From NCBI GenBank assembly GCA_030018645.1, contig JASEHX010000066.1, positions 1 to 7,401 of the forward strand: 7,401 nucleotides of DNA, in the 5' to 3' direction. Made by a program: the position numbers and the translations under genes. Below, piece by piece: positions 1 through 6,410 of this stretch (its first letter is position 1; every line of letters begins with the position of its first letter). The notes below the pieces were generated by a model. It searched no databases. It was not told the origin of the DNA and worked only from the letters and a program-made list of their open reading frames with translations. This DNA comes from Candidatus Margulisiibacteriota bacterium. GTDB lineage: Bacteria; Margulisbacteria; WOR-1; O2-12-FULL-45-9.

Positions 1-2
1 AA

Positions 3-1277
3 TCGATCTTTTCCAGGGTAATCAAAACTACTACAAATCAAATTGTTGACCACCAAATGCGGCACGGATGGCTAATAAACCCCTTAAACAACGCAAAAAC
101 TGATGATGTGTTGGCCTGCTTTATGAAAGGGCCGCGAACCTTTTGCGGAGAAGACACCGCTGAAATTTACTGCCACGGAGGACCAGCCGTCCTGTCAATG
201 GCCTTGCAAATAGTCATAGAACAAGGAGCCCGGCTGGCGGAAAGAGGCGAATTTTCAAAGCGAGCTTTTTTGAATGGGAAAATAGACCTAGCACAGGCAG
301 AGGCAATCCTTGATTTGATAAAAGCCCCAGTTAAGGAAAGTGCCGGAACCGCCATTGAACAGCTTAGGGGAGGGCTCTCGAGGACGATTAATGAGATTAA
401 GGGCGAAATGGTTAAAATAAGCGCGAAAATTGAAGCCGGGATCGACTTCCCGGGTGAGCAAGAGGGAGAAGAAGGGGCAGGGCAGGAAATAGAGAAATTG
501 ATAATCAAAGTTGAAGCATTAATTAAAACGGCCGATTATGGAAGAATCTACCGGGAAGGGTTGGCGGTGGCAATTGTGGGCAAGCCCAACGTAGGGAAAT
601 CAAGCCTACTAAACAGCTTGGTGGGCAGCGAGCGAGCAATTGTTTCCTCTTTGCCGGGGACGACCCGAGACACGATAGAAGAGCAAATTTGCCTGCATGG
701 GATGCCGATAAGGGTTGTGGATACAGCCGGGATTCGTCACCCAAAAGATGAAGCCGAAGGTTTTGGGGTTGAACGAGCAAAACGAGAATTAGATGCGGCT
801 GAATTTGCGATAGTCGTTCTAGACGGCTCAAATGGCATTGGCGAAGAGGACAAAAGAATCCTCGAACTATCGGCAAAGGGGCGAGGGATTGTGCTAATTA
901 ATAAAACTGATTTGGGGATTAAAATAACCTGTGATATAATCAAGCCGTTCGCCGAAAATAAGCCAATCTTTTTTGCGTCGCTTTTAAAGGGGGAGGGGGT
1001 AGAGGAACTAAAGAAGGGAATATACGACGAGACCCTGAAGCAAATAGGGCGGCCGGCAGAAGGTGCCTTGGCTATCAATGCTCGGCACAAGGAATGCCTG
1101 GCAAGGGCGCAAGAGAGCTTACATGAAGCGAAACAGGAGCTGGAAGGGGAAGGCCCAAGGGAGGAGATTTCAAGGCATTTAAAAGCGGCAGTTATGGCGG
1201 CAGGAGAAATTTCGGGGGAGGAGGTCTCCGATGAAATTATTAATGCCATCTTTGATAAATTTTGTATTGGGAAGTGA
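3..1277 (+). CDS. mnmE: tRNA uridine-5-carboxymethylaminomethyl(34) synthesis GTPase MnmE, 5'-truncated by window edge
   Basis: MnmE works with MnmG to install a carboxymethylaminomethyl group at wobble U34 of certain tRNAs, using methylene-THF and GTP hydrolysis in the cytoplasm. The frame is open to the left edge. Eighteen codons upstream of the ATG at 57 still look like the family's N-terminal THF-binding domain, so that ATG is internal and about 25-30 residues are missing. Numbered from that ATG: N-terminal domain with GEDTAEIYCHGG (31-42) and GEFSKRAFLNGKIDLAQAEA (64-83), helical domain, then a G domain with P-loop GKPNVGKS (175-182), TTRD (202-205), DTAG (222-225) and NKTD (282-285). 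It ends in the diagnostic FCIGK, whose Cys (403) is the conserved catalytic-site cysteine. All key motifs are intact. folD follows after a 66-bp gap. Identity is very secure; only the start is unseen. Confidence 0.97.
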   Translation, partial: SIFSRVIKTTTNQIVDHQMRHGWLINPLNNAKTDDVLACFMKGPRTFCGEDTAEIYCHGGPAVLSMALQIVIEQGARLAERGEFSKRAFLNGKIDLAQAEAILDLIKAPVKESAGTAIEQLRGGLSRTINEIKGEMVKISAKIEAGIDFPGEQEGEEGAGQEIEKLIIKVEALIKTADYGRIYREGLAVAIVGKPNVGKSSLLNSLVGSERAIVSSLPGTTRDTIEEQICLHGMPIRVVDTAGIRHPKDEAEGFGVERAKRELDAAEFAIVVLDGSNGIGEEDKRILELSAKGRGIVLINKTDLGIKITCDIIKPFAENKPIFFASLLKGEGVEELKKGIYDETLKQIGRPAEGALAINARHKECLARAQESLHEAKQELEGEGPREEISRHLKAAVMAAGEISGEEVSDEIINAIFDKFCIGK

Positions 1278-1343
1278 GGGGAGAAGGCAAGGGCGGGCAA
1301 GGGGAGGCAAAAGAAAGCTGTGGATAAGGATGTGGATAACAAT
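1278..1343 (+). promoter_or_regulatory. mnmE-folD gap with G-rich stretch and tandem DnaA boxes
   Basis: This 66-bp gap has two visible parts. At 1278-1310 the + strand is almost pure purine with four G runs (1278-1281, 1291-1293, 1295-1297, 1301-1304) and three GGCAA repeats. At 1319-1327 and 1331-1339 lie two identical TGTGGATAA 9-mers, the exact complement of the strong DnaA box TTATCCACA, in the same orientation and 12 bp apart. A third unit in the same 12-bp register, TATGGTTAA at 1343-1351, matches 7 of 9 and overlaps the folD start codon. DnaA binding is inferred from the consensus only. No AT-rich unwinding element is seen beside it, so an origin is not established. Confidence 0.5.
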
Positions 1344-2201
1344 ATGGTTAAAATAATTGATGGAAAAGAGGAAGCGGCAAGGATTAGAGAAGAGATTAGG
1401 ATTGAAACCGAAGAGTTAAAAAGGGAAAAAAGGATAGCCCCGGGATTGAGGGTTATACTAGTGGGGGATGACCCCGCGTCACAGGCTTACGTTAGAAATA
1501 AAGAGAAGGCCAGCGCGGAAGCGGGGATTGACGGGCAAACCCTGCGCTATCCCGCGTCAATTACGGAAAACGAGCTTATTTCCGTCGTAAAAAAATTGAA
1601 TAGTGATCCTGTGGTTGACGGATTACTGGTCCAATTGCCTTTGCCTAAGGGAATGAACACCCAAAAAGTGCTTGATGCGATATCTTATGAAAAAGATGTT
1701 GACGGTTTAAGCCCACTAAACATGGGCAAATTACTAAGGGGCGAAAACCCGTTATTTGTGGCCTGTACGCCGAAGGGAATAATGCATTTAATCTTATCCA
1801 CAGGGATTGAATTGAAAGGGAAGGAAGCCGTTGTGGTAGGGAGAAGCAACATTGTAGGCAAGCCAATGGCGCTTTTACTGCTTGAGAAGCATGCGACGGT
1901 CACGATCTGCCACTCTCGGACCAAGGACCTTGGGGAGGTATGCCGGAGAGCAGACGTGTTGGTTGCGGCTGTGGGGTTTCCAGAGCTAATCAAGGGCGAT
2001 ATGGTCAAGGACGGAGCAATTGTAATTGATGTTGGGACCAATAGGGTTGATGGGAAGTGGGTAGGGGATGTAGAGTTTGAGCCGGCCAGCAAAAGGGCCT
2101 CTTTTATCACTCCAGTACCGGGCGGGGTAGGGCCGATGACGATTGCGATGCTACTAGAGAATACGCTAATAGCTGCGAAAAGAAGAGCGGGGATAATTTA
2201 A
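1344..2201 (+). CDS. folD: Bifunctional methylenetetrahydrofolate dehydrogenase / methenyltetrahydrofolate cyclohydrolase FolD
   Basis: FolD reversibly oxidises 5,10-methylene-THF to methenyl-THF with NAD(P)+ and hydrolyses that to 10-formyl-THF, feeding purine synthesis and initiator-tRNA formylation. From the ATG at 1344 the protein has 285 residues, normal for the family. Visible motifs are catalytic Y49 and K53 (in QAYVRNK), VQLPLP with Q97, DVDG with D120, the dinucleotide-binding VVGRSNIVGKP (164-174), DVGTNR, and TPVPGGVGP (256-264). I chose ATG 1344 because MVKIIDGK is the usual FolD N-terminus. A GTG at 1320 would add eight residues encoded by the DnaA-box repeat. The AAGGA at 1326-1330 is 13 nt upstream, a weak ribosome site. 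mnmE just upstream uses the same C1-folate pool, and both may be one transcript. A perfect DnaA box lies inside the gene at 1794-1802. Confidence 0.96.
   Translation: MVKIIDGKEEAARIREEIRIETEELKREKRIAPGLRVILVGDDPASQAYVRNKEKASAEAGIDGQTLRYPASITENELISVVKKLNSDPVVDGLLVQLPLPKGMNTQKVLDAISYEKDVDGLSPLNMGKLLRGENPLFVACTPKGIMHLILSTGIELKGKEAVVVGRSNIVGKPMALLLLEKHATVTICHSRTKDLGEVCRRADVLVAAVGFPELIKGDMVKDGAIVIDVGTNRVDGKWVGDVEFEPASKRASFITPVPGGVGPMTIAMLLENTLIAAKRRAGII
1794..1802 (+). promoter_or_regulatory. Perfect DnaA-box 9-mer inside folD
   Basis: The sequence TTATCCACA, an exact match to the strong DnaA box, occurs within the folD reading frame in the opposite orientation to the two boxes at 1319-1339. With equal base use, about 0.06 exact matches are expected on both strands of a window this size, but three are seen, all within 500 bp. 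It could still be a codon-driven coincidence, since here it encodes part of folD. Binding is inferred. Confidence 0.4.
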
Positions 2202-2308
2202 TTTGCGTTAATCTGCGATAATTGGCGTAAATACACGGAATATGCGACTCATGGTCCTTCGAGTTAATTAGCGAATATGAAATTCGTGAAAATTTGCGTT
2301 TTTGCAAT
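2202..2308. repeat. Non-coding convergent gap with degenerate ~10-bp phased motif
   Basis: This AT-rich 107-bp stretch lies between the 3' ends of folD and rseP. A core of the form ATTTGCGTAA recurs: GCG trinucleotides sit at 2205, 2215 and 2225, a related ACG at 2235, and GCG at 2244. After an interruption, similar cores return at 2271 (ATTAGCGAAT), 2285 (ATTCGTGAAA) and 2296 (TTTGCGTTTT). Spacing of 10 bp puts the A/T tracts on one face of the helix, which would favour curvature. A weak A/T-rich hairpin (AAATTTGC with GCAATTT, one bulge, 2290-2310) is possible, but there is no GC-rich stem followed by a T run, so I do not call a terminator. No coding potential is evident. Confidence 0.5.
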
Positions 2309-3352
2309 TTATCTAAATATCCGCACCAAATCATTAACCGTCACCACTGCAATTAGGCCGAGGAAGGCGAGAAAAGAAAAGTAGTGGATTTTATTCTCCA
2401 GCTCAATATTAATGGGCTTTTTACGGATGGCTTCGATCAGGATGAAAACCAGGCGGCCGCCATCTAGGGCGGGGATAGGAAGCAGATTAAAAACCGCCAC
2501 ATTTATGCTAAAGAACGCCAAAAACTGCATGAAGGAAGCGAAGCCCATTTGCGCAGATTGGCCGGTTATTTGTGCTATCCCAATTGGGCCGGCTAGGTCA
2601 GAGAGGGCAAATTTCCCCAAAAGAAGCTTACCAAATAATATAATAATAGTAAGGGTTAGACCAAGCGTTTCTTTAAAAGCAATGTAAATAGCAGACAATG
2701 GACTAACCATTTTGGAGATCGGCTTTAATGAAAACCCAAGCAGGCCAACCTTCATCTTTTTGTTTAATAAGGGAGCGGCCTTAAAAGTTAATGTTTTGCC
2801 ATCCCGCGCAACGGCAAGAGTTAATGTTTTGCCGGCGCTTTGATGGATAATTTTTATGGCTGACAGCGGGTCTTTAAAGGTTTGCCGGTTTATAGAAAGG
2901 AGGAGATCCCCGGGCATTAGGCCGGCTTTAGCGGCGGGGGAGCCGGGTGTAATTGTCGCAATTTCATTGGAAATGCCCGCCGGAACCCCAGAAAACATGA
3001 AGATAACGGCAAAAACAAGAAAGCCCAAGAACAGGTTCATCAAAGGGCCGGCCAGAATAGAAATAAACTTGGCAAAAGGGGATTTGTTATAATATTTTTC
3101 GCTTTCCGGCGTTTCTTTCTCCCGCGGGTCTTCTGTTTCCAGGCCGGCAATAGCAACATAGCCCAGAATAGGGATCAGATTAACTTTGTACAAAGTGTTA
3201 TGGAAAGTAAATTTGAAAAGGGTAGGGCCGTAGCCAATCCCAAACTCATGGACGCGAATACCGCAGCGCTTGGCAAACAGCAGATGGCCTCCCTCATGCA
3301 CTAGCGTGATAGCCAAAAAAACCAAAACGAAGGCAACGATGGTAATTAACAT
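2309..3352 (-). CDS. rseP: RseP-type site-2 intramembrane zinc metalloprotease, single PDZ
   Basis: This family cuts transmembrane segments of anti-sigma factors and leftover signal peptides in the inner membrane. The 347-residue protein shows the zinc motif HEGGH (H19, E20, H23) in the first membrane helix and GPLMN (102-106) in the second. One PDZ domain follows (about 128-195, with SPAAKAGLMPGDLLLSINR), then LAGPIGI (253-259). The second metal site NLLPIPALDGG (289-299) supplies D297, and a C-terminal membrane helix follows. E. coli RseP has about 450 residues and two PDZ domains, so this is the compact form. Its start overlaps the upstream dehydrogenase stop by 7 nt (ATGTTAA). GAGGAG at 3364-3369 lies 11 nt before the ATG, so translation is probably coupled. 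No anti-sigma substrate gene is present here, so the target is unknown. Confidence 0.94.
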   Translation of the reverse strand: MLITIVAFVLVFLAITLVHEGGHLLFAKRCGIRVHEFGIGYGPTLFKFTFHNTLYKVNLIPILGYVAIAGLETEDPREKETPESEKYYNKSPFAKFISILAGPLMNLFLGFLVFAVIFMFSGVPAGISNEIATITPGSPAAKAGLMPGDLLLSINRQTFKDPLSAIKIIHQSAGKTLTLAVARDGKTLTFKAAPLLNKKMKVGLLGFSLKPISKMVSPLSAIYIAFKETLGLTLTIIILFGKLLLGKFALSDLAGPIGIAQITGQSAQMGFASFMQFLAFFSINVAVFNLLPIPALDGGRLVFILIEAIRKKPINIELENKIHYFSFLAFLGLIAVVTVNDLVRIFR

Positions 3353-4266
3353 AATTTTTCAATCTCCTCTGCCAGTTTAGTGGCTTTTAGGCCGGCTTCG
3401 CCGTCCACCAAGGGCGACGAACCGGTTTTGATCGCTTTAACAAAATTAACAATCTCGGCCGTTAGCTGATCTTGCGCATTAACAAAATGAAGGCTGGGGG
3501 CAATTTGTTGCAGGTTGCGGACGTAGATCCGTTTGTTTAACAGGTCGGCCTCAATTAGTCCGCTTTCGGCTGCCACTATTATTTTTCTTGTTTTAATGCC
3601 AAAAACACGATCGGCTTGCACTTTAACAATTATACCGGAATGAAGGAAGATGGTCGCTGAAACGCGGTCTAGCATATCACTTTTGACCTTCTCCCCAGAG
3701 GCCTTTAATTCTTCAATGGCATCGTGCGGGAAAAGCGCCAAAAACAAATCCAGGTCATGGATCATCATATCTTGGATGACATTAGCATCGCCAATTCTTT
3801 CTGGGAAAGGGCTAAAACGGTTAATGTTAACGCCGAGGATCTTTTCATGGCGCAGGATTTTTTGCAGTTCTTGAAAAGCCGGATTAAAACGCTCAATTAG
3901 CCCAACCGCCAAAACTTTATTTCGATCTTTGGCCAAGGCGGCCAATTTCTCGCCTTGTTCGGAATTCGCCGCAATGGGCTTTTCAATTAGCAAATGTTTT
4001 CCATCCTTGAGGCATTCAAGCCCGATTTCAAAATGGGTTTGGGTAGGGGAGGCAATAATTAATGCGTCAACCAAAGGGAGCAGAGCATGATAATCTTGGA
4101 AAAATTTGATGCCGTATTGTTCGGCTGCTTGTTTCGCTGTTTCAGCCGAAACATCGGCCAGGCCAATTAAATTAACGCCCGGCAAGAGCGAGCAAAGGCG
4201 GACATGATGTTTGCCCATTACGCCGGCGCCGATGACGCCGATTTTTAACCCGCGGCCTTTGATCAT
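3346..4266 (-). CDS. Gfo/Idh/MocA-family NAD(P)-dependent sugar-nucleotide dehydrogenase (GnnA/WlbA-like)
   Basis: A predicted cytoplasmic oxidoreductase of 306 residues. The N-terminal Rossmann fold has GAGVMG (13-18), SPTQTH (73-78) and the family EKP motif (95-97). The C-terminal catalytic half has D166-x3-H170 in QDMMIHDLDL, the expected catalytic arrangement. I start it at the ATG at 4266, giving the usual ATGA overlap with the preceding aminotransferase stop; a TTG at 4275 would add three residues with no benefit. Pairing with a DegT aminotransferase implies it oxidises the 3-hydroxyl of a UDP-HexNAc, giving the 3-keto sugar for transamination. That is known for GnnA/GnnB (lipid A GlcN3N) and for WbpB/WbpE and WlbA routes (2,3-diacetamido sugars). 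The substrate is inferred from context. No acetyltransferase is present in the window to decide between these routes. Confidence 0.88.
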   Translation of the reverse strand: MIKGRGLKIGVIGAGVMGKHHVRLCSLLPGVNLIGLADVSAETAKQAAEQYGIKFFQDYHALLPLVDALIIASPTQTHFEIGLECLKDGKHLLIEKPIAANSEQGEKLAALAKDRNKVLAVGLIERFNPAFQELQKILRHEKILGVNINRFSPFPERIGDANVIQDMMIHDLDLFLALFPHDAIEELKASGEKVKSDMLDRVSATIFLHSGIIVKVQADRVFGIKTRKIIVAAESGLIEADLLNKRIYVRNLQQIAPSLHFVNAQDQLTAEIVNFVKAIKTGSSPLVDGEAGLKATKLAEEIEKLC

Positions 4267-5360
4267 TTTGCGCAAAACTCTTTAATAGCGGAAGAAACGA
4301 AAGCAATCTCTTCCGGGGTTAATTCCGGGAAAATAGGCAGGGAAAGAACTTCTTTTTGGGCGCTTTCGCTTTCCGCAAAAGATTGCCCGCTTGACAGAAA
4401 AGGTTTTTGCTGGTGGAGAGATAAAGGATAATAAATCATGGAGGGGATTCCTTTTTGAGATAGAGAATCTTTGAGCCCGTCCCGATTTTTAACCCGGACA
4501 GTGAATTGGTTATAAGTGTGTTTTGTGTTCGAGGGCTCAACGGGGAGGGCAAGGCCTTTGATGTTATTCAGAGCGGAACAATAAAAGGATGCATTTTTCC
4601 GTCGAGCTTTACTATAAGAATCAAGCAAGGGAAGCTTAACCCTTAAAATTGCGGCTTGCAGTTCATCCAACCGGCTGTTGTAGCCAATAATATCGTGATA
4701 ATAAGTTTTACGACTGCCGTGCATGCGCAAAACGCGAACTTCTTCAGCCATTTTTTCATCATTGGTCGTGATCATGCCGCCATCGCCAAAACAACCCAGG
4801 TTTTTCGTCGGGAAGAACGAAAAACAGCCGGCATCCCCAAAAGCTCCCGTTTGCCGGCCGTTCAAAGTTGCCCCGGTCGACTGCGCGCAATCCTCGATCG
4901 CCTTGAGGCCATGTTGATTAGCAAACTGCATGATTTCATCCATGGCGGCCGGCAGACCAAAGAGATGCACCGGCAAAATCGCCTTTGTCTTCTTGGTCAG
5001 CTTCATTGCTAGTTTAGAAGGGTCAAGATTAAAAGTGTCTGGTTGGATATCAACAAAAATCGGCGTTGCCCCGCAATATGCGATTGCTTCCGCAGTAGCA
5101 ACAAAGGTAAAGGGAGGAAGTAAAACTTCATCGCCTTCTTTTATGCCGCAAGCGCGCAGTGCCAAATGCAAAGCGTCTGTCCCAGAGGCCACAGCCACTG
5201 CATATTTAGTGCCGATGTAGGCCGCAAATTCTTTTTCAAGTTCGGCCACATTAGGGCCCAGGATGTAGCGGCCGGAAGAAATGACGGCTTGAACTGCGGC
5301 GTTAATTTCTGACTGCACGGAATGATTTTGTCGGGTAATATCGAAGAAAGGGACAGGCAT
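4263..5360 (-). CDS. DegT/DnrJ/EryC1-family PLP-dependent sugar aminotransferase (WbpE/GnnB-like)
   Basis: A fold-type I aminotransferase that moves an amino group, usually from glutamate, to a keto sugar nucleotide. It has 365 residues, normal for the family. Visible features are an N-terminal PFFDITRQ, SGRYILGPNVAELE, SGTDALHLAL (59-68), IEDCAQ with D157 for the PLP ring nitrogen, and SFFPTKNLGCFGDGG, where K186 forms the PLP Schiff base. NSRLDELQAA and the C-terminal YPLSLHQQ...FAESESAQKEVLSLPIFPEL are also typical. From memory it resembles WbpE closely around the lysine. The ATG is 6 nt after the AbiEii-like stop, with no Shine-Dalgarno sequence. A TATAAT (5366-5371) ends 5 nt before the ATG, which could give a leaderless message, but no good -35 is seen. 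The dehydrogenase follows with an ATGA overlap, so the two are surely co-translated. Confidence 0.93.
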   Translation of the reverse strand: MPVPFFDITRQNHSVQSEINAAVQAVISSGRYILGPNVAELEKEFAAYIGTKYAVAVASGTDALHLALRACGIKEGDEVLLPPFTFVATAEAIAYCGATPIFVDIQPDTFNLDPSKLAMKLTKKTKAILPVHLFGLPAAMDEIMQFANQHGLKAIEDCAQSTGATLNGRQTGAFGDAGCFSFFPTKNLGCFGDGGMITTNDEKMAEEVRVLRMHGSRKTYYHDIIGYNSRLDELQAAILRVKLPLLDSYSKARRKNASFYCSALNNIKGLALPVEPSNTKHTYNQFTVRVKNRDGLKDSLSQKGIPSMIYYPLSLHQQKPFLSSGQSFAESESAQKEVLSLPIFPELTPEEIAFVSSAIKEFCAK

Positions 5361-5366
5361 AATTAA

Positions 5367-6410
5367 TTATACCATTTCTTCGGGACTTTTGATTAGGTAT
5401 TCATTTTTATTATGAATTTCATTTACAGACCCGCAGAAAGGACAAAGATGTTCGTTTCGGACCATTTCCAGGTTATCAAAGTTTGATTTACTCATTGATA
5501 TGCCAGCACTAAAATCTTTTTTACAGCGCAGGCATTTTATAAAAAGCACAACAGAGGGAGAAAAGGAATTATGCTTATATCTTAAATATTCGTCTTTGTA
5601 GTTTGCAATATAGGAAGGAAGGACCTCTCGATTCCGGATTAATGGTTCAAGATCAGATATAAAGGCCGATTTGTGCTTCGTCACAAAATCTTCTACCTTT
5701 GCGTCTATCCGCTTTTCTATCTCGGGGAGAGGGAAAGATCTTGTTTCGCCCAGCATTTGCGAAAGCCGCTCAATATTTGGCCGTGCTCCCATTTTCACAA
5801 ACCATAAAAGGTCAAAAAAATCCCTCCCTTTAACGCTTTCTTTGTTTTCTTTTCCCTTTCGATATTCACGCATAAGCACGGCATGTAGTTTGCCGGCCAT
5901 CAGGCAAGGTAGGTCATAATGGCGGGCGGCAAAATTAAAGCCATGCACGCTTTTTGAGGTCGTGTTGGTTGTAAAGCGGCGCGATGGGTTGGGGGACAAA
6001 TCAATTTTAACCAGCAAAATATCGCTCCTATCGCGATACAACAGCCCAAGCTTACTTAATACGGGGAATTTTAATAATATTTGCCCGCCTTTCTGTTTGA
6101 TTGATGTTTGCAGATCCGGATACTTATATCGCGCGGCAAAGAAAGCTTTTGTTTCCTTTGCCAATGCTTCAGGGTCAATAAGTTCAAGATAATCAAAATC
6201 AATATCTTCTGATAGCCGCTCCAGCCCAAAAAAATGCCGCAGGCAGGTGCCGCCGGTAAAGATCAGGTTCTTCATGTGCTCTGGGTGGGTATAAATAAAA
6301 TATAGAACATATATTTGAAGGTGTTCTTTTAAAGCGTTTTGGATAAAAGGCGCTATTTGCCCCTTTTCCTTTTCATCTTGGACAATCTTTTCCAGCTCTT
6401 TGATAATCAC
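5367..6410 (-). CDS. AbiEii-like nucleotidyltransferase toxin with extra C-terminal zinc ribbon
   Basis: AbiEii is the toxin of the type IV AbiE toxin-antitoxin/phage abortive-infection system, a DNA polymerase-beta-like nucleotidyltransferase. The core is at about 1-275: FTGGTCLRHFFG (G53, G54, T55), SEDIDFD (D69, D71), a likely third acidic residue D137 in VKIDLS, then AGKLHAVLMR (172-181) and KGRDFFDLLWF (194-204), the conserved AbiEii lysine/RD signature. After it comes a segment unusual for the family: CLRC (C293, C296) and CPFC (C323, C326), spaced like a zinc ribbon, then a hydrophilic tail. The GTG start at 6410 overlaps the antitoxin TGA (GTGA). A run of seven G just upstream can act as ribosome site. 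Catalytic residues look intact, so it is probably active. By eye it is AT-richer than mnmE, which suggests acquisition. Toxin role is from family; ribbon function is unknown. Confidence 0.88.
   Translation of the reverse strand: MIIKELEKIVQDEKEKGQIAPFIQNALKEHLQIYVLYFIYTHPEHMKNLIFTGGTCLRHFFGLERLSEDIDFDYLELIDPEALAKETKAFFAARYKYPDLQTSIKQKGGQILLKFPVLSKLGLLYRDRSDILLVKIDLSPNPSRRFTTNTTSKSVHGFNFAARHYDLPCLMAGKLHAVLMREYRKGKENKESVKGRDFFDLLWFVKMGARPNIERLSQMLGETRSFPLPEIEKRIDAKVEDFVTKHKSAFISDLEPLIRNREVLPSYIANYKDEYLRYKHNSFSPSVVLFIKCLRCKKDFSAGISMSKSNFDNLEMVRNEHLCPFCGSVNEIHNKNEYLIKSPEEMV

Noticed and set aside
57..59. ATG at 57 as the start of mnmE
   Set aside because: The frame is open to the window edge, and the 18 codons before it continue the conserved N-terminal domain, so the gene begins outside the window.
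167..1342. Long antisense open frames opposite mnmE, and similar ones opposite folD, rseP, the aminotransferase and the toxin
   Set aside because: They lie wholly inside strongly supported genes, show no family motifs and have low-complexity Ser/Pro/Leu-rich translations typical of shadow frames.
1320..1343. GTG at 1320 as the folD start
   Set aside because: It would add eight residues encoded by the DnaA-box repeat and not seen in FolD proteins. ATG 1344 gives the family-typical MVKIIDGK.
1278..1360. A complete oriC
   Set aside because: DnaA boxes are present, but there is no AT-rich unwinding region, no DnaA-trio run and no dnaA/dnaN neighbour in the window.
2201..2310. CRISPR array or intrinsic terminator in the convergent gap
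   Set aside because: The motif is about 10 bp with no unique spacers, and the only hairpin is AT-rich with a bulge and no proper stem plus T tract.
4267..4275. TTG at 4275 as the dehydrogenase start
   Set aside because: It adds only MRK. The ATG at 4266 has the usual ATGA stop/start overlap.
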